From assembly GCA_021799035.1 (NCBI GenBank), contig JAJZBG010000009.1, positions 1 through 64,000 of the forward strand: 64,000 bases of DNA, read 5' to 3'. The position numbers and the translations under genes are program-made. This document shows, in pieces, positions 9,651 to 18,443 of the stretch. The notes beneath the pieces are model-generated. The model did not search any database, had not been told where the DNA came from, and saw only the letters and a list, made by a program, of their open reading frames with translations. The DNA comes from Actinomycetes bacterium. Lineage in GTDB: Bacteria; Actinomycetota; Acidimicrobiia; Acidimicrobiales; Acidimicrobiaceae. The number at the start of each line of letters is the position of its first letter. Positions within the stretch are counted from its first letter, which is position 1.

Positions 9651-10550
9651 CTATTGGCCAGCTTGTGCAAAAGCTTCCATGATCTCGGAGCCTGTCGCGA
9701 GCCAGGTGTCTCGCTGGCTCGCGATGTAATGCAGGGCATCGGCAAGGTACCCGATCCTATGTGCCTGCCCGACTAGGAATGGGTGCACTGGGATTGCCAT
9801 CACCCTTCCTCTGCCCTCCCTGACGCTTTCAGCCCGAAGCTGTTCGTACTGGTCCAATAGCCTTCTGTGGTACTCCGGTCCGGTCAGCCGCTGGCGCAGA
9901 ACCAGTTCCATATCATTCATTTCGATGCTGTATGGAATGCTGAGTATCCTGCCATCACCTGCATCCATCCAAAAGGGCAGATCATCAGCCACCCAGTCGC
10001 AGACGTACTCGACACCAGCCCTTTGCAGAATGTCAAGAGTATCGTGCGATTCAGACAACCCTGGTCCCAGCCATCCTCGCGGACGTGCGCCAGACCCAGA
10101 CTCAATACGGTCAAGGACAGTTATCACCATCTCAGCTTCTTCAGCCTTGTCCAAGGTCTGAAGCCTGATAGAGTTGTTGGTCCCGTGTCCGATCCACTCC
10201 CATCCTCGATTTGTTCCCTCTTCGATGAGTCTGGGATACTCGTCACACACCTCGCTGTTCAGGGTTGCAGAAACCCTCACTCCAACTTCGTCAAAACATT
10301 CGAACAGTCTCCAGATCCCGACTCGCACTCCATAGTCGCGCCAACTGTGGTTGAGCACGTCAGGCATGGCAACTGCGGCACGGTCGTTCACAGAAGCTCC
10401 AGGCCTGTCATATGGGTAGTATTCGACATTAGGTATGACCCAGACTGCGACGCCGGCATCACCTGGCCACATGAACTTAGGGCGATCGACAATCGGCTGA
10501 TAGTGGTACCTAAGGCCAGGTGATCGATAGCTGGTGTCAGAAGTGGTCAC
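9651..10550 (-). CDS. polysaccharide deacetylase / PuuE-allantoinase-like hydrolase
   Basis: This 299-residue protein belongs to the NodB/PuuE carbohydrate esterase fold. The pattern GWEWIGHGTNN, then GWLGPGLSES and YVCDWVADD, is typical of the cytoplasmic branch that includes allantoinase-like amidohydrolases rather than secreted peptidoglycan deacetylases. There is no signal peptide. Its start overlaps the stop of the amidase upstream by four bases, so the two are translationally coupled and probably act on the same nitrogen compound. A cyclic amide or ureide substrate is an inference from that pairing and from the importer downstream. Confidence 0.7.
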   Translation of the reverse strand: MTTSDTSYRSPGLRYHYQPIVDRPKFMWPGDAGVAVWVIPNVEYYPYDRPGASVNDRAAVAMPDVLNHSWRDYGVRVGIWRLFECFDEVGVRVSATLNSEVCDEYPRLIEEGTNRGWEWIGHGTNNSIRLQTLDKAEEAEMVITVLDRIESGSGARPRGWLGPGLSESHDTLDILQRAGVEYVCDWVADDLPFWMDAGDGRILSIPYSIEMNDMELVLRQRLTGPEYHRRLLDQYEQLRAESVREGRGRVMAIPVHPFLVGQAHRIGYLADALHYIASQRDTWLATGSEIMEAFAQAGQ

Positions 10551-11245
10551 TTCGAAGCCCCATCCTGCTGGAGATTCTTTCTGAGTTGGCTGCAGGCCTC
10601 ATCCACGGTAGCAACACTCGCGTATTTCATTGAAAGTTCGAACAAAGAGACTGCGTGAGAGAAAGACGACCTGTCCCAGATTGCGTCCTCGAGCAAGATC
10701 GTTTCGAATCCCAGTGAATGGGAGTCTACAGCTGTAGCCCGAATACAACCTGATGTGGTACAGCCAGTCAACAACACTGTATCCACGCCAGCTTTACGCA
10801 AAAGTATGTCAAGCGGCGTCCTGAAAAACCCACTGGCCTTTGTCTTCTTGACTATTGGCTCGCCAGCGACTGGAGCGATAACCTCGGGAATCTCAAAAGC
10901 ATCACGATCCTGAAGCGATACCGGATTCCGAGTTCGCGTTGTGGCGCCGTAGATATCACGGAGGCTTCCATCTGCGCACACATAGACGACCGGCAAGCCA
11001 GAATTCCTGAAATATTCAAGGCCAGCAGCGATCTTTTCGAGACCATCCCAACCTGCCTTCCCACATGCCGTTGGATATTCGTCGATGGCACTTAGCACGT
11101 CTACTGGTTCATGGCCGATAAACGACCATAAGGCATCGACAATGATTAGGGCGGGTTTGCCATCCCACCTCGCACTCTTACCGAATCCGGCTTTGCGATA
11201 TATCTCGCGTTCCGACTCGGGAACCACATCTTCCCAGCCAGCCAT
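10547..11245 (-). CDS. isochorismatase-family amidohydrolase (N-carbamoylsarcosine amidase-like)
   Basis: This is a cysteine hydrolase of the isochorismatase superfamily. The Asp-Lys-Cys triad is readable: Asp in ALIIVDALW, Lys in the PIVKKTKASGF segment, and the nucleophile Cys in TGCTTSGCIRA. The loop TTSGCIRATAVDS is typical of N-carbamoylsarcosine amidase-like members, which release ammonia from amides or carbamoyl groups. I chose ATG at 11245 (232 residues) because GGGGGAG lies just upstream; the frame extends to 11278. It is the first gene of the minus-strand run with the deacetylase-like hydrolase and the importer. Confidence 0.78.
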   Translation of the reverse strand: MAGWEDVVPESEREIYRKAGFGKSARWDGKPALIIVDALWSFIGHEPVDVLSAIDEYPTACGKAGWDGLEKIAAGLEYFRNSGLPVVYVCADGSLRDIYGATTRTRNPVSLQDRDAFEIPEVIAPVAGEPIVKKTKASGFFRTPLDILLRKAGVDTVLLTGCTTSGCIRATAVDSHSLGFETILLEDAIWDRSSFSHAVSLFELSMKYASVATVDEACSQLRKNLQQDGASK

Positions 11246-11272
11246 TCCGCTCCCCCACATGAATCTGTACCC

Positions 11273-11302
11273 TGCCACAGCTTTGGACTCAGAGTTGTGG
11301 CA
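11273..11302. repeat. inverted repeat upstream of the amidase gene
   Basis: Perfect 7-base arms TGCCACA and TGTGGCA are separated by 16 bases, 28 bases upstream of the amidase start. The position would suit a repressor or activator site, but the arms are short and the spacing is wide. Confidence 0.3.
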
Positions 11303-11651
11303 ACTGCGATGAAACTTTACGCCAAATCTTAGTCATGCTTTACCAGTGATATGAGTCACAATCCTACATTGAAGATTCCACAACATAGGTCTTTCCAAGT
11401 ACTTTCCAAACAGGCCCTTGCCTCGACAATGCCTTTCAGCCGGGGAAGCTGCCTTTCAAAGTGCCGCTCCTCTTTTCACTCGAGGTACATCAAGTCAGAC
11501 CATGGCGGACGAATTGAGTCGCTAAATCGAGTCTCAAACACGAGTTCAATGAACCAAGCAAAAATAACAAATAAGATAGTTGCGTGCTGCAGAAAAGGCT
11601 CCTAACGTTCAGTATCCGCGAGGCTGACTCGCTGGAAAGATTGGCTTTGAG
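11303..11651. other. divergent intergenic region, nothing firmly recognised
   Basis: This gap separates the minus-strand amidase operon from the plus-strand GGDEF-EAL gene and should hold both promoters. I see no strong -35/-10 pair and no convincing small gene. Confidence 0.4.
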
Positions 11652-14114
11652 ATGACGGCTGACTTTCGCAGCGAATGCAAGCTCAGCGAACTGATGATGG
11701 AAATGCCGTGTGGTTTCGCTCTGTTCCAGAGTACGGGTGAAGTGAGCTACTCCAATAGTAGGGCAAGAGAGATCTTGGGAGTGCTGCCCGGGGAGAACCA
11801 CGGAGGCTCTCTCACTAACCATCATCGTCAGGTCATCGATATCTCCGGATCTGTCCTGTCGCAGGGGAAGGACCCACTCGCCCTCGCTGTGAACACCAAA
11901 AAACCGGTTGTCAACAGATTGCTTGGCATAAGAGACCCCTCAGGAGAGGTCAACTGGGTGTCACTATGTGCCACCCCGCATCTTGACGACTCGGACAACC
12001 TGCTAGCCGTTTCCGTTGCATTCAGCACGATTGCAATAACCGAGGTCGAAGAACTCACAGCATATGCAAAAGCGGAATTTGCGAGTCCTCTGCATCGTCA
12101 TGCCAAGATGGGCCTTTGGGCGTGGAACTTTCGCACCGGAGAGTTTTGCCATGATCGCAACTTCTCAAGAGTCACAAGAACCGAGGGCATTGTCTCCATT
12201 GGCGATTGGTCGCGCTCGGTAGCGGAAGCGGATCGGCAGAAATTTGTCCTACAGTTCGATCTGCTTAGATCTGGCATCCCAGAAGTTGAATTCGCATACA
12301 AGTCGCATAGAGGCAATGGCTCGCAGCATCTATGTTTCGTTCGGGCGTCGGCAGCCAAGGCCTCGCCGAGCTACGAGGCCCGAATTGAAGGTTCCGTTAT
12401 CGACATCACAACTTTGCTTCCAGGAACCTTGGAGGTTGGCGAATTAGTGGACTCGATGTCTGATGGTTACATATCTCTAGACAGAAACTGGTGCATTTCG
12501 TCCATGAACAAGCAGGCTGAAAGGCTTTTGAACCTCTCACACACCGATACGGTAGGCACTAGCCTGTGGGATCAATTCCCGTCGGCACTTGGAACGAAGA
12601 TCTTTGGCCAACTGAAGCTGGCAATGGCTGGCAAGCACGTGAGTTTCGACTTCGTCTCAAGAGGGAGTCATGCCTGGCTCGAGATCAGGGCTCACCCGCT
12701 GCCAAATGGGATAGCAATCTACTTCCGGGACATTACGGAACAGCACAACATGGCAGAAGAGCGAGAAAGGCTGCTTTCGGTCTCGGAAAAGGCCAAAGAA
12801 AGGCTGCTCTACGCTGCTTCACATGACGCGCTGACTAACCTGCCCAACCGATCTGCACTGCTTTCTTGGATTGACAGCTCTCTGACGGTGCTTCCACCAC
12901 TTCAAAGGCTGGCGGTACTCTTCATTGACCTGGACCACTTCAAACGAGTCAACGACACCCACGGACACGCCGAAGGGGATCGGGTGCTCATTCAAATTTC
13001 GAACAGTCTTACACAACTTGTAGGCAAGAACTCGATGGTGGCAAGGCTTGGAGGCGATGAATTCGTGGTTGTGCTTCTCGTGGACTCGGTTACAGAAGCT
13101 CTCCATGCAGCAACGGGGGTCCTTAGAGAGTTTTCAAAACCGGTCATGGTAAATGAGCGGTCACTGGTGGTGACTCCAAGCATAGGGGTCTCTATATCGG
13201 ATGAATCATCTACCGCCGAAACGCTTCTTCGTGACGCCGACGTGGCCTTGTACGCCGCAAAGGAGCAGGGCCGCAACAGGGTGAGACTGTTTGACAATGC
13301 AATTCGGCAACAGGTGGTCACCCGCCTGGACACCGAAGCCGACCTCCGAGATGCACTGAGGCTCGATCAGATATCGGTTCATTTCCAACCAATTTTTAGC
13401 ATCTCTAACAAAGAGCTAGCCGGATTCGAAACACTCACAAGATGGTTTCACAGAGACAAGGGGTCGATCCCCCCTGAGATATTCATATCGGTGGCTGAAG
13501 AGTCTGGATTGATCCTGCCTCTGGGCGAGCACCTCATCGACTCCACTCTGCAGCTGCTTCCTCTCTTGAGCAAGAATGCAAATGATGCGGATGGATTCAC
13601 AGCATGGATCAACGTCTCATCTAGACAGCTTGAGGACTATGGCTTTGTCAATCATTTGATCGACAATTACAGAAAGAGTGGTCGACCAGGACAATTAGGA
13701 ATCCAACTCACTGAATCAGTCCTTGCCAAGAATTCACCGGAGACGCACTCCGTCCTGCACTCTCTGGCAGGGAAAGGGGTCAGGATCGCCATCGACGACT
13801 TCGGAAAAGGTTATTCTTCGCTCTCCCGTCTGGCCCACTATCCGCTCGACCTCATAGTCCTAGACAGATCGATGGTTGACGACATACTCTCCACATCAGG
13901 ATCGGCAATGGTTCAAGCCCTCATTAACCTGAGCCACGCAATCAACGCCCAGGTCTGCGCGAGCGGGATTGAGTCTGAACAGCAGCTGCGGCGCCTGATT
14001 GATCTTGGAGTCGACCTTGCATCTGGCTATTACCTTGGCCAACCCCAGCCTATCGAACAGATATCAGAATCGATAAAACTTGGCAGGGATGGCCTGGCCA
14101 AATTGGACTCTTAG
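11652..14114 (+). CDS. PAS-GGDEF-EAL protein, diguanylate cyclase with a degenerate EAL domain
   Basis: This 820-residue soluble protein has PAS-like sensor segments in the first 380 residues (PAS at about 10-110 and 255-365, with a third likely between). A GGDEF domain follows with an intact catalytic GGDEF at 467-471, then an EAL domain from about 570. The cyclase looks active. The inhibitory I-site RxxD is replaced by GKNS. In the EAL domain the signature reads ETL (593-595) and DDFGKG (715-720) is kept, but the metal/phosphate Lys of LKID is Val736 and the EGVE motif reads SGIE, so phosphodiesterase activity is doubtful. No transmembrane helix is seen. It is probably a cytoplasmic cyclic-di-GMP signalling protein. 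Confidence 0.85.
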   Translation: MTADFRSECKLSELMMEMPCGFALFQSTGEVSYSNSRAREILGVLPGENHGGSLTNHHRQVIDISGSVLSQGKDPLALAVNTKKPVVNRLLGIRDPSGEVNWVSLCATPHLDDSDNLLAVSVAFSTIAITEVEELTAYAKAEFASPLHRHAKMGLWAWNFRTGEFCHDRNFSRVTRTEGIVSIGDWSRSVAEADRQKFVLQFDLLRSGIPEVEFAYKSHRGNGSQHLCFVRASAAKASPSYEARIEGSVIDITTLLPGTLEVGELVDSMSDGYISLDRNWCISSMNKQAERLLNLSHTDTVGTSLWDQFPSALGTKIFGQLKLAMAGKHVSFDFVSRGSHAWLEIRAHPLPNGIAIYFRDITEQHNMAEERERLLSVSEKAKERLLYAASHDALTNLPNRSALLSWIDSSLTVLPPLQRLAVLFIDLDHFKRVNDTHGHAEGDRVLIQISNSLTQLVGKNSMVARLGGDEFVVVLLVDSVTEALHAATGVLREFSKPVMVNERSLVVTPSIGVSISDESSTAETLLRDADVALYAAKEQGRNRVRLFDNAIRQQVVTRLDTEADLRDALRLDQISVHFQPIFSISNKELAGFETLTRWFHRDKGSIPPEIFISVAEESGLILPLGEHLIDSTLQLLPLLSKNANDADGFTAWINVSSRQLEDYGFVNHLIDNYRKSGRPGQLGIQLTESVLAKNSPETHSVLHSLAGKGVRIAIDDFGKGYSSLSRLAHYPLDLIVLDRSMVDDILSTSGSAMVQALINLSHAINAQVCASGIESEQQLRRLIDLGVDLASGYYLGQPQPIEQISESIKLGRDGLAKLDS

Positions 14115-14170
14115 CAAGCTCTCATCCAGCGGAACTCCAGGGCCTGCCTCCTTCAAGACCCCTGACGCAG

Positions 14171-14350
14171 TTATCTTGAAAGCCCAATCCCCTTCAAAAG
14201 CTTCCTTGTCATCACCATTTGCTTGGAATAGACCTTCCGGCGCGCAACCCTTTTGGCATAGGCTGATGGACCTTCGGAGATCGCGCGAAGATTGTTCGAC
14301 ATTCGCGCAGCTCTATACAGTTGGCTGGTCAGGGTTGCTCTTCGTGCCAT
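14171..14350 (-). CDS. small basic protein, 59 residues
   Basis: A 59-residue frame starts at ATG 14350 after an excellent AAAGGAGAAG site. The product is strongly basic, with an MARR start, many Arg/Lys and few acidic residues, and a predicted amphipathic helical content (SQLYRAARMSNNLRAI). It is antisense to no gene and fills the gap after the GGDEF-EAL gene. The composition and ribosome site argue that it is real. It could be a nucleic-acid or membrane-surface binding protein, but no family is assigned. Confidence 0.65.
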   Translation of the reverse strand: MARRATLTSQLYRAARMSNNLRAISEGPSAYAKRVARRKVYSKQMVMTRKLLKGIGLSR

Positions 14351-14545
14351 GTCTTCTCCTTTCGACGGGCTAAAACATTTGTACACAATTTTCAGTGACA
14401 AAGTCGAGCAATTTAACATTCCCTTAAGGAAAGGGCTTTACGCGCAATGAGGATCACGAACCGCAAAAGCAGCGCACAGGAAATGTGAAATCTGCATCTG
14501 ACTGGGCGACGCATCTCATCGACTGAGAACGGCCATAATGGGGAG

Positions 14546-14581
14546 TGGCGAATTTGCCATGCAACTTCGACGAATTCGCCA
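14546..14581. repeat. inverted repeat upstream of the YbjQ-repeat trio
   Basis: Perfect 9-base arms TGGCGAATT and AATTCGCCA are separated by 18 bases, ending 24 bases before the first gene of the trio. This could be an operator for the unit or a leader stem. There is no T-run, so it is not a terminator. Confidence 0.45.
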
Positions 14582-14605
14582 AGTGACCAACGTAGTGAAG
14601 TTTTA

Positions 14606-15055
14606 TTGAATAACATGAAAGCAGTGGGCGTAACGGAAAATAAGAGGTTGGAACAAGAATCTTTCAAGCCGTCTCAACTCGACATGCTTGCAGCATCTCT
14701 TCGCCTCGACGTATCTGACGTCGAGAGTTCAATGACGGCACTCGCTAAACTGCTTCAGTCAATCTCGCCAACAGGCGTAAAGATCAGTTCACGCAAGAAG
14801 GGCTTGTTCACCAAAGACACGGTAATCGAGGAGATCTCGGTCAGGCTAGGAGATCAGATCTATACGATTTCAAACGCCAGATCCAAAGGCTCCATAGCTT
14901 GCTCACGGTCGAAGATCGTCAGAGACATCGTGATCAAGACGGATGAGTTGCCCATGGATAAATGGGCTGCCTCTCTGGCTCAACAGGTTGCATTAGAAGC
15001 GGAGCAGTCGGCTCAGAGCCGAGAAGTCATAAACAAACTCCTGGGCCTCAGCTAA
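14606..15055 (+). CDS. conserved-looking hypothetical protein, first gene of YbjQ-repeat trio
   Basis: This is a 149-residue soluble protein with no signal peptide or transmembrane helix. The first 60 residues look helical; the middle (RKKGLFTKDTVIEEISVRLGDQIYTI) looks like beta strands; the C-terminal 50 residues look helical and Gln/Glu-rich. I do not recognise a named family. The start is uncertain: TTG 14606 or ATG 14615, neither with a strong ribosome site. The next gene begins one base after its stop, so the two are co-translated, and a role together with the YbjQ-like proteins is the best clue. Confidence 0.7.
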   Translation: MNNMKAVGVTENKRLEQESFKPSQLDMLAASLRLDVSDVESSMTALAKLLQSISPTGVKISSRKKGLFTKDTVIEEISVRLGDQIYTISNARSKGSIACSRSKIVRDIVIKTDELPMDKWAASLAQQVALEAEQSAQSREVINKLLGLS

Positions 15056-15056
15056 G

Positions 15057-16013
15057 ATGCCATTTTTCAGATCAAAAAACAGCGGTATCGGCCAGTCCTC
15101 CGGCTCACAGAGTCCACCAGCAGGCAACATCGATATGACGATCGATGATCCGCTTGCTGCACAACAGGCCCTTGAAAACGGGCAACTCGTTCCAGCAGCC
15201 CTGAGGCGCCTTCAATCTCTATCAGATGCCACGAGCTTCACTTCTGACCTCAGCGTAAATGAGTTCGCCCTTCTCAGAACCTCATCTCTCCAGCCGATCT
15301 GCCAGGTGGCTGGCAGCGCAATATACAAGATCGGGTACCAGCAAATGGGATTTGGAGGGTCACAGGAACTTAATACGATCTCAAGCGCATTCAACGAAGC
15401 GAGACATCTGGCAGTTGGGCGCCTCCAGCAAGAGGCATCGCTGGCGCATGCCGATGCGGTAGTCGGAACGCGAGTGACGCAGGGAATGTTCGACACGGAA
15501 TCGAGACTGATCGAGTTCTCCCTAGTCGGAACCGCCGTTAAAAGCCTTGATGGCCGCCTTGCCGCTATTGCCAAGCACCACGGCTCTGCAATTCTCACAA
15601 CACTGAACGGCCAGGATCTGCATCTGCTCATTGAAAACGGAATCGTGCCTGTTGGGCTTGTCGGAGCCAGCTCCTCCTATCTTGCAATGCTTTCTCCCTA
15701 CACCTTCCAGCAAATGTACTCGATGGTTGGCGCAAGCATGACGAACTTTGAAATCAGGGAATTTACAGAGGGCTTTTACGCGAGTCGACGCATAGTCATG
15801 CGCAGCATTGAGAGAATGGCGCGATCGCTGGGTGCGGGAGGAATCATAGACTTTCAATTTCAGTCGGCAACCAATAGCTATCAGATGCCGGGCGTGAGCA
15901 GTGAAAACGTCAGTGCGGTCGCCTTTACGACACACGTTCTAGCCACAGCAGTATCCCAGCCCAAGGAAATGACAATTCCCACTCAGCAAAAGATCCTTTT
16001 CGTCAACCCGTAA
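15057..16013 (+). CDS. protein with two tandem YbjQ/UPF0145-like (heavy-metal-binding domain) repeats
   Basis: This 318-residue protein has a polar 55-residue N-terminus followed by two copies of one domain. Copy one (about 61-162) starts FTSDLSVNEFALL and has the PICQVAGSAIY and ADAVVGTRV landmarks. Copy two (about 179-300) has diverged but keeps the GIVPVGLVGASSSY strand. The YbjQ-like fold forms ring oligomers in known structures, and the heavy-metal label of the family is not proven here. It contains only one Cys, so metal binding through thiols is unlikely. It sits between the 149-residue protein and a second YbjQ-repeat gene in one transcription unit. Confidence 0.72.
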   Translation: MPFFRSKNSGIGQSSGSQSPPAGNIDMTIDDPLAAQQALENGQLVPAALRRLQSLSDATSFTSDLSVNEFALLRTSSLQPICQVAGSAIYKIGYQQMGFGGSQELNTISSAFNEARHLAVGRLQQEASLAHADAVVGTRVTQGMFDTESRLIEFSLVGTAVKSLDGRLAAIAKHHGSAILTTLNGQDLHLLIENGIVPVGLVGASSSYLAMLSPYTFQQMYSMVGASMTNFEIREFTEGFYASRRIVMRSIERMARSLGAGGIIDFQFQSATNSYQMPGVSSENVSAVAFTTHVLATAVSQPKEMTIPTQQKILFVNP

Positions 16014-16034
16014 ACAAGGTATTGGAGCTCCAAA

Positions 16035-16850
16035 TTGGCATACGATCCAACCTCAAAAGAAGGCCTCCCTTCTGATTCCGCGAAGCGACTCGCGGAAAAC
16101 AAGTCTGGTCTCTTCACATCCGACCTCTCCGTCAACGAATTCCTGCTGGTCAAAGAGGCTGGATTCGAGCCATTAGGACTCGTTGTAGGCAGCTCGATCT
16201 ACCATATAGGTTTCCAGTTTGCTCGATGGCAGCAGAGCCAAGAGCTGACTGTGCTATCCCAAGCCATGTACCATGCGCGCGAACTTGCAATGACTAGGAT
16301 GGAGGAAGAGGCTGATCAGCTTGGTGCTGACGGCATCATAGGTGTCAGGCTCGAGGTTGGTCGCTACGAATGGGGTCCAGACCTTGCTGAGTTTATCGCT
16401 ATCGGCACCGCAGTGCGCCACCGCGACGGCGTGTTGCACAGGACATTGGACAACCGGCCATTCACTTCGGACCTTTCTGGCCAGGACTTCTGGACGCTTT
16501 TGCAAGCTGGCTACAGGCCGCTTGGCTTAGTCATGGGTAATTGTGTATACCACGTTGCGCACCAGAGCATGCGTCAAAGCTGGAGCACTTCCATGAAGAA
16601 CGTCGAGATGACCAATTTTACGCAAGCCCTTTATGACGCAAGAGAGCTTGCGATGGAGAGAATGCAGTCTGAAGCCCAGACGCTTCAAGCTCAGGGAATC
16701 GTGGGCGTTCAGCTCATTGAAAAATCGCATGGCTGGGGCTCTCACACCATAGAGTTCTTCGCGATCGGCTCTGCGGTCATTCCAATCTCAGATGAGCATG
16801 TCATTGCCAAGCCGCAGATGGTCCTACCTATGAACGACCCGCCACAATAG
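16035..16850 (+). CDS. second protein with two tandem YbjQ/UPF0145-like repeats
   Basis: This 271-residue protein holds two well-conserved copies of the domain found in the preceding gene, at about 27-128 and 143-250. Both begin with FTSDLS and share PLGLV-G, YHI/YHVA and ELAM-RM landmarks, and each ends in an EF-AIG-AV strand. There is no signal peptide or membrane helix. The start is TTG at 16035 with GGAG about seven bases upstream, 21 bases after the previous stop. Repeats and order point to gene duplication followed by fusion. Its function is unknown. Confidence 0.72.
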   Translation: MAYDPTSKEGLPSDSAKRLAENKSGLFTSDLSVNEFLLVKEAGFEPLGLVVGSSIYHIGFQFARWQQSQELTVLSQAMYHARELAMTRMEEEADQLGADGIIGVRLEVGRYEWGPDLAEFIAIGTAVRHRDGVLHRTLDNRPFTSDLSGQDFWTLLQAGYRPLGLVMGNCVYHVAHQSMRQSWSTSMKNVEMTNFTQALYDARELAMERMQSEAQTLQAQGIVGVQLIEKSHGWGSHTIEFFAIGSAVIPISDEHVIAKPQMVLPMNDPPQ

Positions 16851-16861
16851 ACAATCCGGCC

Positions 16862-18358
16862 TCAGGCAATGGCGTTCTGATCGGCTTCAGCTCTCAGGTT
16901 CGGATTCACCAGGAAGCCGTCACCAACCCTTTGAACCTTCACCAGATTTGTCGTACCTCTGACGCCAAATGGAATTCCAGCTACTACCACGCAAAGGTCC
17001 CCATCGCTCAGGAGGCCGATCTTCTTGGCATGATCTAGAGCCGACAAGATAACCTTTTCCGTGTCTACGGAAGACTCATTGACCACAGCTGGCATTACGC
17101 CGAAGCTGAGGCTCAAGCTTCGCGCTGCCACAGCATTGGTGGTGGCTCCGATAACCGGGACCGAAGGACGGAACTTAGAGATGACCCTCGCAGTGTGACC
17201 AGACTCCGTCACGGCTATGATCGCCTTTATCGGCAGATATCTTGTGAGCTGCTCAGCACAGTACCCAATACCATCAGCAATCGTCTCTCTCGACGGCTCA
17301 GGCCTGCTCAACAGCGTCAATTCCTGGTTCTGAAGCTCTTTCTCAGCTCGCGACGAGATTCTCGCCATATACCTCAATGCTTCTATAGGATGTTCACCTG
17401 CCGCTGTCTCAGCCGACAACATCACGGCATCGGTGCCATCGAAGATGGCGTTTGCTACGTCAGTGGCCTCTGCGCGCGTGGGCATTGTCGCGTGAACCAT
17501 TGACTCGAGCATCTGCGTAGCCGTTACAACCGGCCTGCCAATGGTATTGCACAGATGAATTATGCGCTTCTGCTCAATGGGAACCTGCTCGGGTGGAATC
17601 TCCACGCCCAGATCGCCCCTCGCAACCATTATTCCATCAGATGCCCGAACAATAGCTTCGATATCCTCTAACGCCTCGGGCCTTTCGATCTTGGAGATGA
17701 TTCTGTGAGCATGCCTGGGAGAAAACCTGGAGATGACCTCACGAGCATAGAGAACGTCCTCAACGCGCCGCACAAAAGAGATTGCAAAGAAGTCGACGCC
17801 CAAGCCGACACAGAATTCGATATCCTCCATGTCCTTCTGCGTCAACGATGGGAGCCTTACCTGCGCACGAGGGAAGTTGACACCCTTGCGCGACATCAGC
17901 ACCCCCCCAACTTCGACCGTTGCCTGGACTCTTGAGCCAGATACCGCCACCACCCGCACGGCTATCGTACCGTCGGCAAAACTGACATTCTCTCCAGGGG
18001 TTAACTGCGAAAGCGCTCCCAACGCAGCAATCGGGATAGAGACGTCGTGGGAAGGTGAATCCTCAATCTCACGAAGCTCAACGGAGTCACCGACCTTCAG
18101 ATCAAGCGGCTGGTCCAATACGCCCACCCGAAGCTTGGGGCCTGAGATGTCAGCCAGAAGCCCTACGTACTTCCCTTGCACCTTAGCAGTCTTGCGTAGG
18201 CGCTCTGCCGCCTGTTTGTGAATCTCGTGAGAGCCGTGGGAGAAATTCAGACGCGCTATGTCCATTCCGCCAGCCACCAACGCACTTAGAACCTGCTCTG
18301 ATTCGGTCGCCGGTCCCAAAGTGCAGATAATTTTCACTCTTCTCATCAAAGCTCTCAC
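16862..18358 (-). CDS. pyk: pyruvate kinase
   Basis: This 498-residue enzyme makes pyruvate and ATP from phosphoenolpyruvate and ADP. The N-terminal KIICTLGPATES, the SKIERPE active-site segment, the VARGDLGVEIP metal-site segment, and MLESMVHATMPTRAEATDVANAI are all readable, followed by the C-terminal regulatory domain. Start GTG at 18358 has AAGGG upstream. It ends 11 bases before the trio stop on the opposite strand. It lies downstream of the gentisate genes on the same strand but is 419 bases away, with its own operator-like palindrome, so it is probably a separate unit. Confidence 0.95.
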   Translation of the reverse strand: MRALMRRVKIICTLGPATESEQVLSALVAGGMDIARLNFSHGSHEIHKQAAERLRKTAKVQGKYVGLLADISGPKLRVGVLDQPLDLKVGDSVELREIEDSPSHDVSIPIAALGALSQLTPGENVSFADGTIAVRVVAVSGSRVQATVEVGGVLMSRKGVNFPRAQVRLPSLTQKDMEDIEFCVGLGVDFFAISFVRRVEDVLYAREVISRFSPRHAHRIISKIERPEALEDIEAIVRASDGIMVARGDLGVEIPPEQVPIEQKRIIHLCNTIGRPVVTATQMLESMVHATMPTRAEATDVANAIFDGTDAVMLSAETAAGEHPIEALRYMARISSRAEKELQNQELTLLSRPEPSRETIADGIGYCAEQLTRYLPIKAIIAVTESGHTARVISKFRPSVPVIGATTNAVAARSLSLSFGVMPAVVNESSVDTEKVILSALDHAKKIGLLSDGDLCVVVAGIPFGVRGTTNLVKVQRVGDGFLVNPNLRAEADQNAIA

Positions 18359-18426
18359 ATGCCCTTATGTAGGTTTAAAAAACTCCAAGCTCACACACAG
18401 GCGCAATTCGACACAACGCCATCCCG

Positions 18427-18443
18427 GTTGTTAGTCTAACAAC
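18427..18443. promoter_or_regulatory. operator-like palindrome upstream of pyk
   Basis: GTTGTTAG and CTAACAAC form a perfect 17-base palindrome around one central base, 69 bases upstream of the pyruvate kinase start. The TTGT-N7-ACAA shape is typical of GntR/FadR-type regulator sites. No GntR gene is in the window. Confidence 0.5.
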
